Assembly (NCBI GenBank): GCA_015501585.1
Contig: JADNRY010000322.1
Span: forward strand, 1-64,000
Source of the DNA: Rhodocollybia butyracea
Lineage: Eukaryota > Basidiomycota > Agaricomycetes > Agaricales > Omphalotaceae
Length of the DNA: 64,000 nucleotides
Direction of reading: 5' to 3'
This document shows positions 9,691-22,071 of the stretch, one piece after another (position 1 is the first letter of the stretch; each line of letters opens with the position of its first letter). The notes below the pieces were generated by a model that worked only from the letters and a program-made list of their open reading frames with translations, made no database searches and had not been told where the DNA came from. The translations under genes and the position numbers were made by a program.

Positions 9691-11000
9691 CCAGTCATGT
9701 TACACCAAGTGCCAGATATGTACCAAATACACAGTTACACAGATATGCACCCAGTATAAAACACTGAGGGTACAAATAGGAGTAACAGGTATGTATCACT
9801 GAGGCTACTTATAAGTACCAGTCATGTTTCAGTACTGTATAATTATGACCAGATGCCGCATAATGCATAACGGGACCCCCAAGCATGGGGCATTTTGCAA
9901 TCCATAATGCATAACAGGAGGGTCTGAGCATGGTATTTCTCAAAATGTCACAAATTTTTGCGGCGGGCCTTTGGCCCACCTATTTATTTGTAAGGATGGA
10001 CACAACTCCTGGTTAGATTCCGATACCTGCGGGAAACACCCATGGGAATACCTGGAAACCTGTAACCCATGGGTGCCAACAATCATGTATGCACCTATCA
10101 AGGGAGTACAAGATGTACATAATTGTGGCCTCAGTGTTACATACATGGTGCCTATCTGTATCCTTAGTGACATATATTCAGTACATATCTGGTGCCTTGG
10201 TGTAATGGAACAGGTACCTATTTGTACCCTCTGTGTTTTATACTGGGTGCATATCTTGGGTCTTGATGGAGTGTATCTGGTACATATCTGGCGCTTGGTG
10301 TAACATGACTGATATCTATCTGTAGCCTTGGTGGACCATTTCTGATACATATCTGGTGCCTTGGTGAAACATGACCAGTACTTATGAGTAGCCTCAGTGA
10401 TACATACCTGTTACTCATCTGTACCCAATATTGTCCTGCAAGGCTCTAGATAGGCAACAAGCATAGAACATGGAGGCTGTTGATAGGTACCAGTTCAGAT
10501 GGTGCAAGATATGCAGGTACTGTATATGATCCACTCAGCTACTTCTAGGTAGTATCAAGGCACCAGATATGTACTGAATATGTTCCACCAAGGCTACAGC
10601 TAGGCACCAGGTATGTGACAACAAGGCAACATGCGTGTACTGGATATGTTCTACCAAGGCACCAGATAGCCACCAGCCTGAGGGTACTCATAGGTACCAG
10701 TTATGTTACACCAAGGCACCAGATATGTACCAGATATGCCCCACCACGGCTCCAGATACACACCAGGTATACAGCATTGCAGCAACAAATAGATATCAGT
10801 CATGTTACACCAAGGCACCAGATATGTACTGGATACAGGCTACAGATAGGCACCAAATATGTACCATACATGTACTGGATATGTTCCACCAAAGCACTAT
10901 ACACTGTTGTGGCTATACACATGTGCGAGATATGCTCCACCATGGCTACAGATGGCCACCAGATATGCAATATCCAGGCTAACACTAGATACCAGATTAT
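9690..11000. repeat. Second satellite-like array (ACCAGATATGTACC family)
   Basis: Degenerate units of about 60-65 bp are built from GCACCAGATATGTACC, ATATGTTCCACCAAGGC, GTTACACCAAGGCACCAG and their complements. The complement form lies at about 10080-10420 and the direct form at about 10490-11000. The core GGTGGA-CAT-CTGGTACATATCTGG is shared with the A monomer of the first array, so the two may have a common origin. It has no coding content despite open frames on both strands. Confidence 0.65.
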
Positions 11001-11762
11001 ACTCCAGCAATGTGCACAACTTAACATTTCTTCAACATTATTTCTTTGTTTTGTATAAATTTTACAAAAATTTATTTGGTATCACTTTGCTACACCTTTT
11101 GCATACTTTGCACACTCTTTCTATATCATTGCCCACAATTGTTTGCATAAATCATTGTCACATTCATGTACTTTTTAACATAATTCTATCATATAATTGA
11201 CAACTCATATATCCCCCATGTTGCCACATCATTAGACCCCAACTTGCAACTCAAAAATCAATAACATCCACACTTGTCCTTTGTACATTTTCTGTCAGTT
11301 CATCCAAATCTGCTAAAGTAATGATGAATATATAGATCAGTGCAGATGTCAAAGTTATCATAGTTTCCTTATCATTTATTGTGTTTAAACCCCATGTTTT
11401 TTTAATAATGCAGTACCCTCATTGTGAACAGATAGTAAATGTGTATGATATAATAGGTATCATAGTTTACAGATGTATTCCCTGTATGTGGTAATGATTA
11501 CAGTGAAATTATGCTAATCACATACATCATAGCTCCCCCACATTTATACCAAAACTTGCCACATTTACAATGAATTAACAGTGATATTAACCATTCATAT
11601 GTTCATTATAGTTTCATTGTTCATAAAACAGCTTACATGAGCCTGTGTTGACATAACTTTAACATTTATCTTTAGCATATTTTCAAAATGTAATCACCAG
11701 CTCTTGTGATTAATTATGAAGATGCATTTGAATAATTTGAGTATTAATTGTGCTCATTTGTT
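11001..11762. other. AT-rich spacer, nothing recognised
   Basis: This is AT-rich sequence with no supported exon, RNA gene or clear repeat. It separates the second satellite-like array from the 165-bp tandem repeat. Confidence 0.4.
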
Positions 11763-12245
11763 CAGCATACATCCTTTGCAATTCTGGCTTGTTATAGGTA
11801 AAAACCCAGAAAGCAACTTCCAGTAAGTCAAGTGGAATTATAGGAGATGTTTTGCAAAACTTTTATGTATGTTTTTCATATATAGCGCAAAGAATGTGTG
11901 ATATATAAGCATTATATATCTTTATATGCTCAGCATACATCCTTCACAATTCTGCCTCATTATTGGTAAAACCCAGAAAGCAACTTTTATAGTAGATGTT
12001 TTGCATAACTTTTCTGTATGTTTCTTGTATATAGTACAAGGAATGGATGACATATAAATATTATATATCATCATATTCTCAACATACATTTCTCACAATT
12101 CTGGCACCTTATAGGTAAAAAACCAGAAAGCAACTTCCCATAAGTTAGGTGAAATTATAGAAGATGTTTTGCATAACTTTTCTGTATCTTTTTGGTATAT
12201 TGTACTAGGAAGAGATGACATACAAGCATTTTATATTGACTTTAA
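11763..12245 (+). repeat. Three tandem copies of a ~150-170-bp AT-rich unit
   Basis: Three diverged copies start near 11763, 11931 and 12081. Each contains CATACAT-CAATTCTGGC, ACCCAGAAAGCAACTT, AGATGTTTTGCATAACTTTT, TGTATGTTT and a TATATA-rich tail. A partial fourth start (TTCAGCATATATC) lies near 12400. No coding potential was recognised. The spacing differs because the second copy lacks a short internal segment. Confidence 0.65.
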
Positions 12246-12519
12246 GCACCATGTTTCCATCATACCTCCAGAATAACTTCTGCCCCTTGTAAATATCTAA
12301 TGACAAATCTATATATCTCAGCTTTAACATGATTTTACAATGATTTTACCAAAAGCATCAAAAATTATGTGATTCCCACTTGGTGAGATTTGCACATTTG
12401 TTCAGCATATATCACGGCAAATCACGTGAACCTGCATCCAGTGTAACAAGGTCAGAGCATCAACCCCTATCCAATTTCGAGCTCCTCTATCTCACTGAGG
12501 ATCTTTTGTGCAGTGTACA

Positions 12520-13347
12520 ATGGCGAAGTATCTTTCCCAACGTATTGAGGGTCCGATTTGGCTTGATAAGGATGAAATATTCGTCTTAAAAGCTAAGATC
12601 TCTGATGCAGAAACCGAGATGGAGAATCTCAAAACTAGTAAATCCGACCTCACGCTCCAATGTCGAAAAGACGAGGTCGAAAAGTTGAAGAACATTCTAT
12701 TTCCTATTCGTCGAGTGCCACTGGACATACTTTCCGAAATATTAATCCTATCTTGTTGTGACGACAGCTTCGGCGACAGGCCTAAAGATATCTTTCACAT
12801 GGTCGTCCGATACACGCCACTCGTTCTTGCCAGCGTTTGTTTAGCTTGGAAGATAGCTGCCCATGATACACCTAGGATTTGGTCTATTCTGTACCTTCAC
12901 GTTGGCGACACAAGAGGTAAAGATCGGGCCTGGGTCCAGATGTGGCTTTCTCGGAGCAGAGGTATTCCTTTGGAGTTGCACCTCCAATATCATGGCGGAT
13001 ATAAATATTTCCCGTTGGAAAGAGCAAGGGAAATAATGGACACAATCTTGGAATTTCGTCACCAAATCCGGATATTGCATTTCTCTGGAAGGCCTGAAGC
13101 AATTGTTCCTCTCTTCCGCTTGCCCTCCTCTTCCCTCCCGCTACTCGCGGAGCTGTCATTCGATTTAGAGAGTTATATTCAGACCAGGCCCGTTGCATGG
13201 AAGATTGCTCAAAGTCCACCATCTGACAAGATGGAGTTCCTTTTGGACTCTCCTACATTGCGAGACGTGAAAATTGTGGAATGCGAGGATATTTCGATAA
13301 CCTCAGACATCGCTAAATTGGCGGAAATCTTAAATGGGCTTGCATCA
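12520..13347 (+). pseudogene. F-box protein, 5' half (interrupted)
   Basis: The start ATGGCGAAG at 12520 is followed by a short coiled coil (residues about 15-55, heptad-like, with ETEMENLKTSKSDL) and an F-box-like motif, PIRRVPLDILSEILILSC, near residue 65, then the VCLAWKIAAHDTPRIWSIL block typical of agaricomycete F-box proteins. F-box proteins recruit substrates to SCF ubiquitin ligases through Skp1. The leucine-rich C-terminal part is cut off at about 13347, where the frame runs into unrelated sequence and stops at 13401. The missing half is found at 15297-16104 on the same strand. Confidence 0.75.
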
Positions 13348-15296
13348 ATTATATTTCCCACGCAATTCTTACTGGCCTTTACATCATGTCACAAGTTATG
13401 ATAATCCTTCCGCAATCTCGCATATCCTTGCAATGACTTGGAACGTCAGCGCAAGGCTCGTTAGGTCCTTGTATGGTCTTAGATTATAGGTACCTAACTT
13501 GTCAGGCCCTTGTATGGTATTAGATCATAAGTACAATACTTGTCAACCCTTATATAGGTACATAAAGCTATCGCATTAATTGTGAAATGCAACAAGACAG
13601 AAGTGTCTACTCGGAGACTAAGGTAGCTGAATGAACATGCCCCCGCTGCTGTGGTATACCATAGCATTACTTGGCCGAGTTCTACTGACTCACGAGTCAC
13701 CATCCATCTGAGTCTTCGGTTTAGCTGCACACTGAAGGATGGGTTTGGATAGTCATACGATAGCAGCGGAAGCATGTAGTTACATTGATGGTGACGAGAT
13801 ATCCCAACTTGTTTGGATGGAGGGAGATGCATGCCCTATAAGTTCTGGGGCACTTGTACATCTCAGTCTCCCGCGCCTGCAACTTGCGCGGGGGCCTGAG
13901 TCACAAGGGCTTCTCAACCCAGGTCCCACTGCGAGTGAAATTAAATGCGAGCCGGTGATGCGGTACCTCCGGTTGGTCGCATCCTGTCCGCGCGTCCAGA
14001 GAGGTTCAGAGCTCTACCGTCTACACAACACACAACTGTTTGGATATTTTTCTCTACAAAGACCGCTGTCTTCGTGAATATATTCACACTGGTACATGGC
14101 ACTACCTGGCACTACCTGTGAGTTTCAGACTGTTTTATGCGAGGAAATACAGTGCCTCCGGCACCCGCACATGTGGAGTACGGGACGCGATCACCTGCCC
14201 CTACAAAATCTTTGTTGATCGTAAAAATCATACATAAGGGAGAAATCAACCAATCTCTTGTTTCCCGTACACCACCACCATCGAGTCGTTGAACTTCCCC
14301 CAAGTCCAGAACCCAAATGCTTCCAAGGTTTGAAGATGACCGCAGCGGACAACATATCACATTCCTTGCTTGGTAATTCAACGCGTTACCTTTCTACTTC
14401 TTATTGACCATTTTGATAGGATTCACATTCAACTTCGACGCCACTAGTTCCGCTGTCCGCACAAGGCTGAATTCGAGGTGCGTATACTTTCCCCTTGAAG
14501 CTTTCTTTGCTGATCATTGCGCAAACAGATTTATTGTACAACGATCAAGTCATCCTCTCGCAGGCCCATGAAATTCTCAAAGTTACCCCCCATTGAGGCT
14601 CATGCCATCGCATATGCGGCCGTTCAATGGCTGTTACTAGTAGGCGCGATTGTCTATTTTACCGGTTTGTAGCTCATGTGCTCTTTTCAGCTGCATTTGC
14701 TCTCTTAGGTGCACCGCAGTGCCTTTGTACAAATGGCTACAAAATATGAGTACGTTGTATTACATTTTCTTTTGTAACATTTGTTCAATAACATTTTTAT
14801 GCAGTCGCACATTCGCTGGTACGTGATCTGCCGCCAACCGCCGTGGAACGACTCAGATGTTGCGTAGGGGAACTGTAGTCAGGACCGCTTGTACATCTAG
14901 CTCTGCCTCACCATAACCGTACTGTATATATTGTATTCGAATGAACATGCTATTCATTTTTACTCTTTTATTGTGTGAATCCGATTCCCTACTACTCCTA
15001 CAATTATGGTCTACTAAGCTTATAGGGTAGTAAGATTATATCGCACTTAAATCACAATACTTAGGCAAGGTTATTACTGAATCACAGTAATAATGGGAGA
15101 GTACAGAAGGATCACATCTAGATACAGGATGTATATAACCTTGCGATGACCTTGTGATTGTCAAAAGTGGTGGTGGATTGTGTGCGCTCGGTTTGTGCGG
15201 GTGATATCTTCACAATATTGCCAATACCTTATATTGATTGTACGCATCACAAGGATGTATAATCACTCGGGAGATTTCCGCCAATTTAGCGATGGA
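13348..15296. other. 1.95-kb insertion splitting the F-box gene
   Basis: Both junctions carry ATCA (13344-13347 and 15297-15300), compatible with a short target duplication or microhomology. A 23-bp segment of the F-box coding sequence (13308-13330) recurs as an exact inverted copy at 15272-15294, just inside the right junction. Inside the insertion I see no transposase. There is a weak spliced candidate on the plus strand at about 14334-14760 containing a possible membrane segment (VQWLLLVGAIVYFTG), and short direct repeats CCTTGTATGGT near 13470-13520. The origin of the insertion is unknown. Confidence 0.5.
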
Positions 15297-16104
15297 ATCA
15301 CTCATGCCTTTCGAGCAGCTCACTTCTCTGAAGATAGATCATTCCCAACGCCGATTGCAGAAACCAGATGTCATCGTCGGCCTTCTACAACGGTGTAGCC
15401 ACGTTGTTGTGCTCGAACTTCAAGTGCCATGGGGACTGGAATTTAGCCCTGCCTCGCCCATTATCCTACCCTTACTTCGATCACTGGCCATCAAAAGTGG
15501 TGGAGATAACATGGGTCCCTTATGCCACATCTCTGCGCCTTTCCTTGAAGATCTGTCGCTCTCGTGGCCTTATAATCTGACCACTAATCTTCGTCGTCTC
15601 TGTGACGAGGTGGCTGATTTTCAACAAAACCGCTCTTCTTCAACTTTATCCTCTTTGACGATCAAGGAGATCAGGTACATGAGAAAGGAGGAAGTTAGAA
15701 TGCTGTTGTCTGCATTTCCTTTTATCAAACTATTCCGTATCATGAACTACAAGTACAAGGATGACATCTTTCGATCTTTGACTCTAAAAGGCTCCGAATC
15801 CATGTCTGGAAGCGATAGCCCCAGAAATCCCGAGCCCGTTTTGCTTCCTCACCTCACACACCTAGAGGTACTTGGGTTTTATTCAGACAGACACTGGGAC
15901 AGGGAGCGCAAGCTACTCCGCGATATGATATGTTCACGATGGCGGGATGAGTCAGAGGAACCTGGCCACAACGAAGTGGCTTGTCTGCAAAAGGTGACTT
16001 TGGATCGGGCATCGGAGTTGGATGGTAAGCAAATGGCAACTATTTCTGGCTTAGCAGGTTTAGAGGTTACCGTATTGCCGAATTTTGTCCCTCCCTGTTG
16101 GTAG
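15297..16104 (+). pseudogene. F-box protein, 3' half (LRR-like region)
   Basis: The frame continues the LRR-like part of the gene broken at 13347: LMPFEQLTSLKID, CSHVVVLELQVPW, LLPLLRSLAIKSGG, APFLEDLSLSW, LSSLTIKEI, LPHLTHLEVLGF, ending in a TAG at 16102-16104. The pattern LxxLxLxx is that of the leucine-rich region used by F-box proteins to bind substrates. It has no start codon of its own with a convincing N-terminus; the ATG at 15238 lies inside the insertion. Excising 13348-15296 would bring ...NGLAS and LMPFEQL together. Confidence 0.7.
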
Positions 16105-16384
16105 TAGAGGCTCTGGAATTATTTTTTTTGGCTCTGGGTATTGCTGTATCATGTTATTTTGATGCGGCTGGCTTATCTGTCTGTGTTCAGCCTACGTACA
16201 AATATCACATATACTTGTAGATGCAACAGTACAGCCAGTTACCTAGTCGTAGTACCATCAATGTACATAACTATGCATATTAACAGTATAACCCTCACAA
16301 CGATATATCAACCGAATTATCTCTCTAATAATCTAACAACATGATCTCATATCACCAGCCCATCACAGAACGGCACACACTAAA

Positions 16385-19300
16385 TCAGTCCTCCCCAGGA
16401 CCGACTTCGGCATCCCCAGCATCCTGCACCCCTGCAACTCTCGCCCAAAACATCCCCTCCTTGAGATGCACGATCTCCGCCCACGTGCGTTCCTCCCAGG
16501 TTGAGCGCGTGATGTAGGTGTTTGGATCGGGGGAATCGGCGGGTTCGGTGGTGGAGGAAGAGAGTTTTGAGGGTGGGGTTGGAGAAGCAGCTGGCGCAGG
16601 TGAAGAGCCTTCGAGTTTGGTTTCGGAATCGAGTGGCGTTGAGGTTGGTTTGGAGGGGGGAGAAGAGTCGTTTTCGGGAGAGGTTTCGGGTGGTGCGGTG
16701 TCCGAGGCCTTCGTTTCAGATGTAGATATTTCGGGACCCGCAGCAACGTCTTCCTTGAGTGTTTCTCCCTCGTTCTTTTCTCCTTCGTTGACTACAACGC
16801 CAGCGGGCTGAGCACCCTCCGGAACAGAAGCACTCGTATTCTCCTTTGCCGCGGACTCGTCTTTCGTATCCGACTCCGCTGAAACTGATGCAGCTACTGA
16901 AGCATCAGTAAGCGTAGTTTCTGGTGTTTCCGACGCTGTCGCTTCATTGTTCGCTCCAGAACCCTCTTCCGTCTTAACTGTCGTCTTCTTTTCCTTTTCC
17001 CCAAGTTCCTTCTCCGCTTTCTCTCCATCCGCAACGCTCTGCACCTTCCCTTCTTTCTCGTCTGTCCCCGCCGCTGTGACTACAGCATTCGATTCTTTCG
17101 ATTCTTTTGCTTCAGCGCCCTCCGCTGCCTCAGTCGCACCTCCACCGCCATCCGGCTTCAACGAACCAGACCTCGACCCAGCTCCCCCAGGGGATCCCGA
17201 TCCCGACATCGGTCTCGGGGCTCTCGCAACCGCACGTCGCGGAATAGGCGGCGGCACACCTCCTACACTACGAGAAGGCGTACCAGGCCTCGAGGACGGA
17301 GTACCGGGCCGGGAATCCGGTAATGAGATTCTCCTCGGGTCTATAGGCGTCGTAGGCTGGACGGGGAGTGGACTGGGGAATGCGTAGTAGGAGAGGCGGA
17401 TATTACGGGGTTGGGTTCGGTCGTGGTGGAGTTGGCGTTGGTGTTAGAGTTGTTGGAGTCGGGGTTGGGGTTAGAGTCGACCTTGGGTCAGAGTCGACCT
17501 TGGGGTCAGAGTCGACCTTGGGGTTAGAGTCGACCTTGGAGATACCATTAGAATTCGAGTTGGAGGGGTCGGAGTCAGCAGTGGAATCGGCGTTGGTATC
17601 GGTAGTAGGAGATGTCGTGGTACCGCGCGCAGATCCTCCTCGGCCTTCGTTCCGTTTTGGTAAAGGAGGAGGCGGGGCCGCTGAGCCGTTGGTTGGTTTC
17701 GAATCCGAAGTGGACGTAACTGACGGGTGTACGGGGGCGGAAGACCTACATCCAAACAAGGTTATTAACGCTTCATCTACAAGAAATAGAATTAACGTAC
17801 CAGCTCCCGTCTTTGTTGCCGAAGGCACGCCTGGCAGCTTCTTATCCTCAGTACTGGGCGTACTGGGTCTGCTCGCATTCCCACTCACACTGCCACTCCA
17901 GGAACCGGCCTTTTCAGTTAACGAACCCAAGCCACTCAAGCCCAGCGTCCCCCATAATCCACGTTTTCGCGGCGGCGTGGCAGGCGGTGCTTTCTCCAAC
18001 TGGGCGTGCGTAGGATGAACAGGCGGGGGAGTAGAAGGCATAATCGACGAATTTGGGTTTGGATTCGAATTATGCGAGTTCGAGGTACCATTAAGAGTGG
18101 TCGACGGGAGACTGATTATCTCTTCGCCCCAAACCCGCTCAACGACCCCACCTCTCACAAACGCCCACAAGGAACATGTTGTGCGGAGACGGGCGAGGCA
18201 GTTCGAGCCTCCGTATCCATCCGGCGCGTTATAGGAATGATGAAGAGCATGATGTGATGCGGAACAGATAGGGTAGATCGTCGAAGAATTGAGGGATGTG
18301 ATAGAGGATATCGATGATATCGTTAACGGTGTGTTGATCAAGCTCGAGGGCGGGGAAGGCGCAGCAACTGTACTCGCAGTAATGGTCCCTGATCTGCCTC
18401 GTGGCGCTCGTGCTGGACGGGGAGGAGGCGGCGACGACATATGTGGATGTACAGGGTGTATCGGAGCAACAGAGCTCGTAGGGAAGAAGGCGTTGTTATG
18501 CGGAATACGTATACCTGTGTTGGAATATCTGGTGTATCCAAGTTTGCAGTCGAGATACCAAGAACCTTGTGAGATTTCGAGGTGGGAGGAGGAGACGGCG
18601 GGGGCGTAATGCCCATACCGCTGTTACTGCCAGAGGATTTCTTGAATATCGAAGTTGACCATGAAGAATTAGAATTCGAATATATCGAATTGGTCGAGTG
18701 GGTACTTGAATTGGAATGGGTATTGGTTTCGAGTCCAGGAAAGACTGGAGTACCACACAACGCACATGAAATGACGTTGCTTGTTGTCGAATTGGAAGCG
18801 TTGTTTGTACGGAAATGTTGGATTAACGCCGTCGAGTTGACAGGTTCAATGGTCAGGTTTCCTGTATGAATCGCGGCGAGTACTGAACGACGAGAAAGCC
18901 AGTTGAGAGAAGGTGCAAGGTCGAGCCGCAGAGTTGGGTCGCTGCAACGAAAAAGTCAATAAAAGTAAAGTAATAGAAGAGAAATTTACCTATCCTCGGT
19001 CATAATCCTCGCTAAGAACGGTAACCCAAGCAACGTTGTCATCGCCGGCAACGACGACGACGACGTGGTGTGCAAAGTGCGGAGATGTCCGACAAACGCC
19101 AAAAACTCTTGATACGGTAGATGTCGCTTCAAAAATCGTCGTTCGCGAACCGATGTTTCTTCGAGAAACTTTCCTTTCCCAATTTTCCTTCCCAATTCTT
19201 CCCGGTGGCTCTCGCTTTCTCCTAATTTCTTCCCCATCTCTCCTAATGCCTCCATTGCACCTTTCAGTGCCTCTTCAGTTCCGCCTAATTTCTGTTCAAC

Positions 19301-19855
19301 GAGATGTTTCTCGAATCTGGCCTCTGCGACCATTCCATTCGCTTGTTCGAATAAACTCGCGCTCAAATCGTCCAAATCTTGTTCAATTTGCGCTTTTGCT
19401 CCATCCGACAAGGCGCGTAACGACGCTTCCCTGCTCGCATGTTCCATCAACCTCTGTAATTCATCTTTAACATCGTCTTTTTGCACTAAAGCACCGGTGT
19501 TCAACAGTGCTAAATGCTCTTTCCGTTCCGATTCTAGATGGGATATACGGCCGGTGGAGGAAGAAAGCTGGGATTTCAGAGCGTGTTGGGTATCTTCGAG
19601 GTCTGAGACACGGTCATAGGAAGAGACGAGTTTGGAGTTTAGTTGGGTGACTTGGGTGTAGAGGTCTGTGATTTGGGTGCGTAGCGTCGAGATGAGGAGT
19701 ATTTGGGCGTCGGGGTCGGAATCATCATGTGGTTTGGCCGCCGGGGTCCAGGTCGTGTCGGGTTCTATGGGTTTAGATTGGTCGACGTCCATTATACACT
19801 GGCCATAGAGAGAGTCGACAACACGGTCAGCGGAAGAAAAATTAAATGGCGCCAC
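16385..19855 (-). CDS. SEC2: Sec2/Rabin8-type Rab GDP-GTP exchange factor
   Basis: The N-terminal third is one long coiled coil containing the Sec2p exchange signature (LDDLSASLFEQANGMVAEAR, then EKHLVEQKL, about residues 155-190). In yeast this domain activates the Rab Sec4 on secretory vesicles. The first intron is 18942-18989. Downstream come CALCGTPVFPG, Ser/Asn-rich linkers, the block LARLRTTCSLWAFVRGGVVE (about 18150-18200), a PRKRGLWGTLG segment, and a Glu/Ser/Pro-rich tail ending RSTWEERTWAEIVHLKEGMF. MDVDQS at 19792 is a better start than the upstream in-frame ATG at 19855, because this segment is also conserved in the duplicated scrap at 41465. Two frame problems remain: near 18515-18500 the frame changes without a clear intron, and a minisatellite unit near 17484 lacks one base. 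A 50-nt intron near 17353-17402 would restore the tail frame. These are assembly errors or real lesions. Confidence 0.75.
17463..17550. repeat. 18-bp coding minisatellite in SEC2
   Basis: Four tandem units of the type AGAGTCGACCTTGGGGTC (plus strand) encode repeats of S/D-N/D-P-K-V-D on the minus strand. One unit, at 17481-17490, has GGG instead of GGGG and is 17 bp long, shifting the frame of everything downstream in SEC2. Confidence 0.8.
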
Positions 19856-20469
19856 GCAACAGGCGCTTAATGTCTCGTCATCGGCGCTAAGTACTTGATA
19901 ACTTCTACTGAAATCACCGTAACCGTAGCCTACGGTAAACGAGGGTATACGGCCGTAGGCTACGGGAAATATTCCGTACGGTATCAGATTTTTTTAGTAT
20001 TTTGACAGTATTACGCCGTCCACAGAAAGGTGTTGGAAAGGTGTACAACTGAAAGTTTTAGATAAGATAAGATATGCCTTTTATATGCCAGCGGAGTCGC
20101 CGAGGCGATGCCTCAATTTCAGTTCAACAGTCCATCATACCCACCATCGCTGCTACTCAGTCCAGAACATCCGCGCGACTTTCTAGCTCCCGTTCATATC
20201 CCGCTAGCTGTCCCAGCATAAGTAGGCTATAACTGCATATCAAACTGAGCTAAAAGGACGCTTAGTAAAAACTTGCAGACAAAGACGCGACGCGTCTCAA
20301 CACTCAATCCAATTTAAATCCAATTGCTCCTGCTTATCCAACCCAAAACCTCCAGCCCTTCAACGGTTAGGTTGTAATAAGCTGGCAGAGGTAATCTTAT
20401 GACCGAAGGACATATCTACGATTACTAGGTACTACGAACAATTCTAAAGGTTACTTAATTTCCATTGCT
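19856..20469. other. Intergenic region with paired palindromes
   Basis: Upstream of SEC2. It contains ACCGTAGCCTACGGT near 19922-19936 and CGGCCGTAGGCTACGGG near 19950-19966, two near-palindromic motifs that are also complements of each other. It also has TTTTATATGCC near 20076 and no gene. The far end is the 3' side of the helical-protein gene below. Confidence 0.4.
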
Positions 20470-22071
20470 TCAAGTGGCCCGGACTCGCTTTTTCGTTCTC
20501 GTATCCACCTGGGTGGCATATTTGTCGAGGTGCTGACGCAATATCTCAAACTCTGCCTGTGCATTGAGAACTGTCTGACGCAAAACTGCATAACTCTCTG
20601 TGGTTTGGATCTTCTTCAGACTTGTTTTCAACTTGACAGCTTCGTTATCAAACTGCAAAAACGGTCGGTGAGAAAATAAAAAAAACACAAAGTGAAATAC
20701 AAACGTACAATGCGCCAGATGGATATAACAACGCCGAGATGTTCGTAGAGTTCATCGATCTCCCCTTCAGCCTTGGTAAAAAGAACTTTGAGCGTTTCGA
20801 GCTCTTTCTTCTTGGCCTCCAGAGCTTTAAGCTGTTTATTCAATTCAACACGCTCGCTCTCCGACTCTACAAGCCATAGTTGTCAGTCACTACACGGGAT
20901 TTATGCCACCTTACTTACTTGCTTTCTTGATTTCGCCGATGATTCCTGCAACAATTCCTCCAATAAAGGCTATCCCGGCAGCAATGGCAACCCCCTACAA
21001 AAAGTGAGACCTGCCTTCAAGTTCTTGGATAAGCAGAAAAACTTACGCCAGCAACGACCCACCCTACAGGCGTCATTGCGAGCAAACCAAGCGCGACTCC
21101 TCCTCCAACAACTGCTCCAGTGGCTACTCCTGTGACTGCTCCAACACCCAAGCTAATCCAGCCAACGGTTGCCTATACGTTGATGCGGAAGTATCATTTG
21201 AGAGAGCAGAAAAGAACATCAAATTCAAATTCATACCGTCGTTTGGTACCTGCCTATTTCAGTTTCCACATTCTTGATGCAATTCTTCACTTCTTCAATT
21301 TCCTGTTGATTTTCTGCAGTAGCGTCATTTATGGCAATGTCCATATCAACTTCAAAGAGTTTGATCTCGTTACGCAGATCATCAATTTCGGTGCCGAATG
21401 TCTTGCTAGCTTCTTCAAATTCCCGAACACCCTAGAGTGAGACAATCGAACGACTACTCTCTACATCAGCATAATGAAGGGCTCACCTTTATAAAGTCGT
21501 CAAGCTCCGTTAAGATATCTTTTTTGTCATCCTTCTCACCCGCGTTCATGACCAATTTCAAGATGACCGTTTCGTAATCTTCCTATCGTGTCAGAAAGAC
21601 AGAAACTGTTAGCCAGGACAATGAAACTAACGTGTTGCCTGGGCAGATGCATTATTTGCTGTTTCCCGTGAGCTTGCCAACAACTGGTCGAATCTCTATA
21701 ATGCAAGTGTTAGAAAGGTAATGAGGACGAACAAGCTTTTTTGTTCTTACTGTCCGGAACGCCGCCCACTCTGTCTCAAGAGGCCTGATTGATTCACCTC
21801 CAGACGACCCGTCTGCCTTTTTCTTCCGGTATCCCCCGCGGTCAAACCGGCGGAGCGTGCCCGAAACATTCGTGAACTCCTTTTGAATGCCGACTAAGAT
21901 GTCGGAGATCTGGGACAGATCGTCTTCCATTGTCTGCATAGTGACCTCCTTCAGCTTTTCAGAGTATTTTGTCTCGAAAGTTTCCTTGAGCAAGGGATCA
22001 TCCCGGAGTGTCTGGATAGCGGCCAATAAGAATTCGCGTTTCTCCTGTGGAGTAGCCAACTTTGGAGCCAT
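20470..22071 (-). CDS. Alpha-helical pore-forming-toxin-like protein
   Basis: A minus-strand gene of about seven short-intron exons begins with MAPKLATPQEKREF (22071) and ends in a basic tail (20470). Predicted secondary structure is almost entirely helical. A long amphipathic N-terminal half is followed by a central stretch of about 55 residues rich in Gly, Ala, Val and Ile (about 21165-20930, including GVATGAVVGGGVALGLL), and then another long coiled-coil half (KQLKALEAKKKELETLK). A helical bundle with one hydrophobic hairpin is the layout of the ClyA/HBL/XaxA class of alpha pore-forming proteins, which insert the hairpin into membranes. No signal peptide is visible. All introns have usable splice sites, so the gene may be intact. 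The assignment rests on architecture only; a membrane-associated structural protein is an alternative. Confidence 0.5.

Noticed and set aside
9850..9965. Possible tRNA or small RNA around the CATAATGCATAACGGGACC repeats
   Set aside because: The repeated phrase does not fold into a cloverleaf and lacks A and B box patterns.
10615..11058. Open frame with HQICT repeats
   Set aside because: Translation of the second satellite-like array.
13739..14077. 112-codon frame inside the F-box insertion
   Set aside because: No recognisable domain or bias; treated as chance.
16518..18609. Several plus-strand open frames opposite SEC2
   Set aside because: Shadows of the Ser/Pro/Glu-rich SEC2 coding sequence; the minus strand has the Sec2 domain and conserved C-terminus.
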